7,727 nt of DNA from Solirubrobacteraceae bacterium (lineage in GTDB: Bacteria > Actinomycetota > Thermoleophilia > Solirubrobacterales > Solirubrobacteraceae). The DNA is taken from assembly GCA_016462245.1 (NCBI GenBank), contig JAEMTR010000063.1, positions 1-7,727 on the forward strand, read 5' to 3'. Below, one piece after another: positions 5,990 to 7,727 of the stretch. The notes beneath the pieces were generated by a model. It did not search any database, was not told where the DNA came from, and saw only the letters and a list, made by a program, of their open reading frames with translations. The translations under genes and the position numbers were made by a program. Position 1 is the first letter of the stretch. Each line of letters opens with the position of its first letter.

Positions 5990-6544
5990 ATGGGAATGCT
6001 TGATGACGCAATCCGGGAGCATCTGGATCTGAAGCGCCGACAAGGCGCCGATCCAACCGAGATCGCACAGCTCGAAACCGAAGCGCTCGGAGGCGGCGAG
6101 GACGCCGAACTCGAGGTCGAGGAGGCAGCTGAGGCCGTCGAGGCCGAAGCGGCCGTAAAGGCTGAGGAGAAAGCCTCTCAAGAAGCAGCCGAGCCTGAGC
6201 CCGAGCTGCTCGTCACCGACGAGGCAGCTGAGCCTGAGCCAGAAGCGGCCCAGCCAACCGAGCAGTTCAGCCCTGAAGAGGTCGAAGCTGCAATGCGCGC
6301 CGAGCCGGTCGCTGAGCCAGAACCAGCGCCGATCGCCGAGCCAGCGCCTGATCCTGAGCCGATCGCGCAGCCAGAGCCGGAGCTACTCGAGACCGAAGTC
6401 GCCCCTGAAGCTGCGGCCGAAGCCGAAGAGAGCGCTGCTGAGGCCCGCGACGAGCTGGAAGAGACCCCCGACTTCCTCGAAGAGACGCCTGAGCACGACC
6501 GGCTGTGGTTCGAACGCAAGCCGCCGCGCGACTTCGACTTCTGA
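5990..6544 (+). CDS. Conserved hypothetical protein with acidic Glu/Pro/Ala-rich linker
   Basis: The 184-residue product is not a family I can name by function. The N-terminal 35 residues (GMLDDAIREHLDLKRRQGADPTEIAQLETEALGG) look like a conserved amphipathic helical segment. The C-terminal 25 (TPDFLEETPEHDRLWFERKPPRDFDF, from about 159) carry a Trp/Phe and basic-aromatic patch ending in DFDF. I recall similar ends on uncharacterised proteins of Thermoleophilia-like actinobacteria. Between them, about 37-155 is almost all Glu, Ala and Pro, with repeated AEPEPE and PEPELL units, strongly acidic and probably extended or disordered. LEETP is repeated in tandem at 156-167. No signal peptide, membrane segment or cysteine is present, so it is cytoplasmic. 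The layout suggests two binding ends joined by a charged tether. ATG 5990 is chosen; ATG 5996 is an alternative. It is divergent from tRNA-Ala and convergent with the GH1 gene. Confidence 0.8.
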   Translation: MGMLDDAIREHLDLKRRQGADPTEIAQLETEALGGGEDAELEVEEAAEAVEAEAAVKAEEKASQEAAEPEPELLVTDEAAEPEPEAAQPTEQFSPEEVEAAMRAEPVAEPEPAPIAEPAPDPEPIAQPEPELLETEVAPEAAAEAEESAAEARDELEETPDFLEETPEHDRLWFERKPPRDFDF

Positions 6545-6553
6545 GCCGCTCCG

Positions 6554-7727
6554 TTAAGGAACGCGGTTCGTCGTCATCGCCCGCTTGACGAGCTTGACGC
6601 TGGCGCTGCGCGGCGTCCGCGCAAGCGTCTTCGAGTTGAACGAGTAGAGCCCAAACTTCGGCGCGTAGCCGGAGACCCACTCGAAGTTATCGGTCAGCGA
6701 CCAGCCGATCCAGCCGACAACGTTGGCCTCCTTCGAGACGATCGAGGCGCGCATCTGGCGGAGGTGATCACGCAGATAAGCGGGGCGCAGGCGATCTTTC
6801 GCATCGGCAATCCCGCTCTCGGTAACGATCACCGGCAGCTTGTAGCTACCGGCCGTCTTCAGCACCTGGCGGAAGCCAGCCGGGAAGATCTCGGAGCCAA
6901 AGTCGCTACACAGCGTCGGGCACGGAGCCGCAGTCGGAGCGCGTTGCCAGCGGTAGGAAGTCGACGGCAGAAAGTCGAGCACCGGGATCCGTGGCGTGAT
7001 CGAAGCGCCAAGGCCGGTGGCACGGCCACGGAAGTAGTAGTTAACGCCAACGAAGTCGGCGCGGCGCCCGTGAATCGCGCGCTCAGTTGGGCTGAGCACA
7101 CCATCAGCGTTGGCGTCAAAGTCGCCCTTCACGGCAGCGTTGAGGAAGACGCGGTTGAAGAGGTAGTCGGCGTGCTCGGTGGCAGCAACGTCGGCAGCGC
7201 TTGACGGATTGGTCGGCGTGAAGGCGACCATGCTCTGCACCAGCCCGACCTTCGAGCTTGGGTCAAGCTTCTTGACGACCTCGTAGGCGACCGAGTTGGC
7301 GGCTTCAAGGTTGCCAATCGCAGCGACGGCAGCAGTGAAGCTGTAAACGCCAGGCGGGAAGTTGCCCTCGACAACGCCAGGAATGTTGGCGTAGCCGTTC
7401 GTTGTCACAACCATCGGCTCGTTGATCGGCGCCCATCGATCAACGAGATCGCCAAATCGCCAGGCGGCCCAGGCCGAGTAGCGCTCAAACTCAGTGACGG
7501 TTGAGCCGCTCAGCCAGCCGGCGCGCTGTAGCGGCGGAAGCTCGCCGTTCGGGTCGCTGCCAGCGAGCGCGGCGCGGACGCCGAGTGGGTCGTGAATCCA
7601 GCCCGGCAGCGTGAAGTGGTTGAGCGTGACGAACGGCGACATCTTGCTGGCGCGGATCGACTGCAAGATTTCGCGGTAGCGACTGACCGCCTTCGGGTCG
7701 GCTTGGCGATCGAGCGCGCGCAGCATC
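6554..7727 (-). CDS. Glycoside hydrolase family 1 beta-glycosidase, 5' end outside the window
   Basis: About 390 C-terminal residues of a GH1 (beta/alpha)8-barrel enzyme are visible; the frame is open at the right edge. GH1 enzymes are usually near 450 residues, so roughly 60-90 N-terminal residues are missing. Numbering from the ATG at 7726, the acid/base is E103 in RWAPINEPMV and the nucleophile E303 in PVIVTESGIAD; both retaining-mechanism glutamates are intact. TLNHFTLPGWIHDP (34-47) replaces the common TLFHWDLP and resembles the Sulfolobus LacS-like branch. DFVGVNYYFRGR (about 224-235) and GWIGWSLTDNFEWVSGYAPKFGLY (about 338-361, a landmark region) are family signatures. An EF-hand-like loop (204-215) and a CPTLC pair (C269, C273) are less usual. 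Substrate is unknown; beta-glucosides or beta-galactosides are usual. Whether it is secreted cannot be told without the N-terminus. The stop lies 9 bp from that of the convergent gene. Confidence 0.93.
   Translation of the reverse strand, partial: MLRALDRQADPKAVSRYREILQSIRASKMSPFVTLNHFTLPGWIHDPLGVRAALAGSDPNGELPPLQRAGWLSGSTVTEFERYSAWAAWRFGDLVDRWAPINEPMVVTTNGYANIPGVVEGNFPPGVYSFTAAVAAIGNLEAANSVAYEVVKKLDPSSKVGLVQSMVAFTPTNPSSAADVAATEHADYLFNRVFLNAAVKGDFDANADGVLSPTERAIHGRRADFVGVNYYFRGRATGLGASITPRIPVLDFLPSTSYRWQRAPTAAPCPTLCSDFGSEIFPAGFRQVLKTAGSYKLPVIVTESGIADAKDRLRPAYLRDHLRQMRASIVSKEANVVGWIGWSLTDNFEWVSGYAPKFGLYSFNSKTLARTPRSASVKLVKRAMTTNRVP

Noticed and set aside
6178..6519. Ser/Gly-rich minus-strand open frame opposite the acidic gene
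   Set aside because: It is the antisense reading of Glu/Ala/Pro repeat codons, has no domain pattern and no ribosome site.

Overview
The window is high-GC DNA, densely packed, with genes on both strands and very short spacers. It looks like chromosomal DNA of an actinobacterium, most likely of the Thermoleophilia/Solirubrobacterales type. That guess rests on GC-rich codon use, Thr/Ser/Ala-rich anchored secreted proteins, and a conserved-hypothetical pattern: an 'LDDAIREHLDLKRR' start and a 'TPEHDRLWFE…PPRDFDF' end around an acidic linker. The taxon is an inference from style; no marker gene settles it.

Layout. On the plus strand (1-2922) lie the 3' part of an acyl-CoA dehydrogenase gene and a complete metallo-beta-lactamase-fold alkyl sulfatase, 42 nt apart and probably cotranscribed. 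Together they suggest use of sulfated alkyl compounds or lipids: the sulfatase releases an alcohol, which could be oxidised to an acyl-CoA and dehydrogenated. From 2919 to 5918 four genes run on the minus strand, read right to left: tRNA-Ala(CGC), a secreted animal-type (peroxidase-cyclooxygenase superfamily) haem peroxidase with a PQ-rich linker, an SRPBCC-fold protein, and a membrane-anchored protein with a Thr/Ser-rich stalk and a small NTF2-like domain. The spacers are 88, 49 and 18 nt. A perfect 14-bp inverted repeat sits between the peroxidase stop and the SRPBCC start codon. A divergent plus-strand gene (5990-6544) encodes an acidic Glu/Pro/Ala-rich conserved hypothetical. A minus-strand GH1 beta-glycosidase, cut by the right edge, converges on it with 9 bp between the stop codons.

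Nothing here is a clear mobile element, CRISPR array or phage gene, and no stretch over 300 bases lacks a gene. The window is mostly ordinary metabolic and envelope genes. The points most worth a second look are the hairpin abutting the SRPBCC start codon, the peroxidase with its fully conserved haem and calcium site and repeat linker, its possible operon with two small-pocket-fold proteins, an EF-hand-like loop inside the GH1 enzyme, the seemingly cytoplasmic alkyl sulfatase, and the acidic linker protein.
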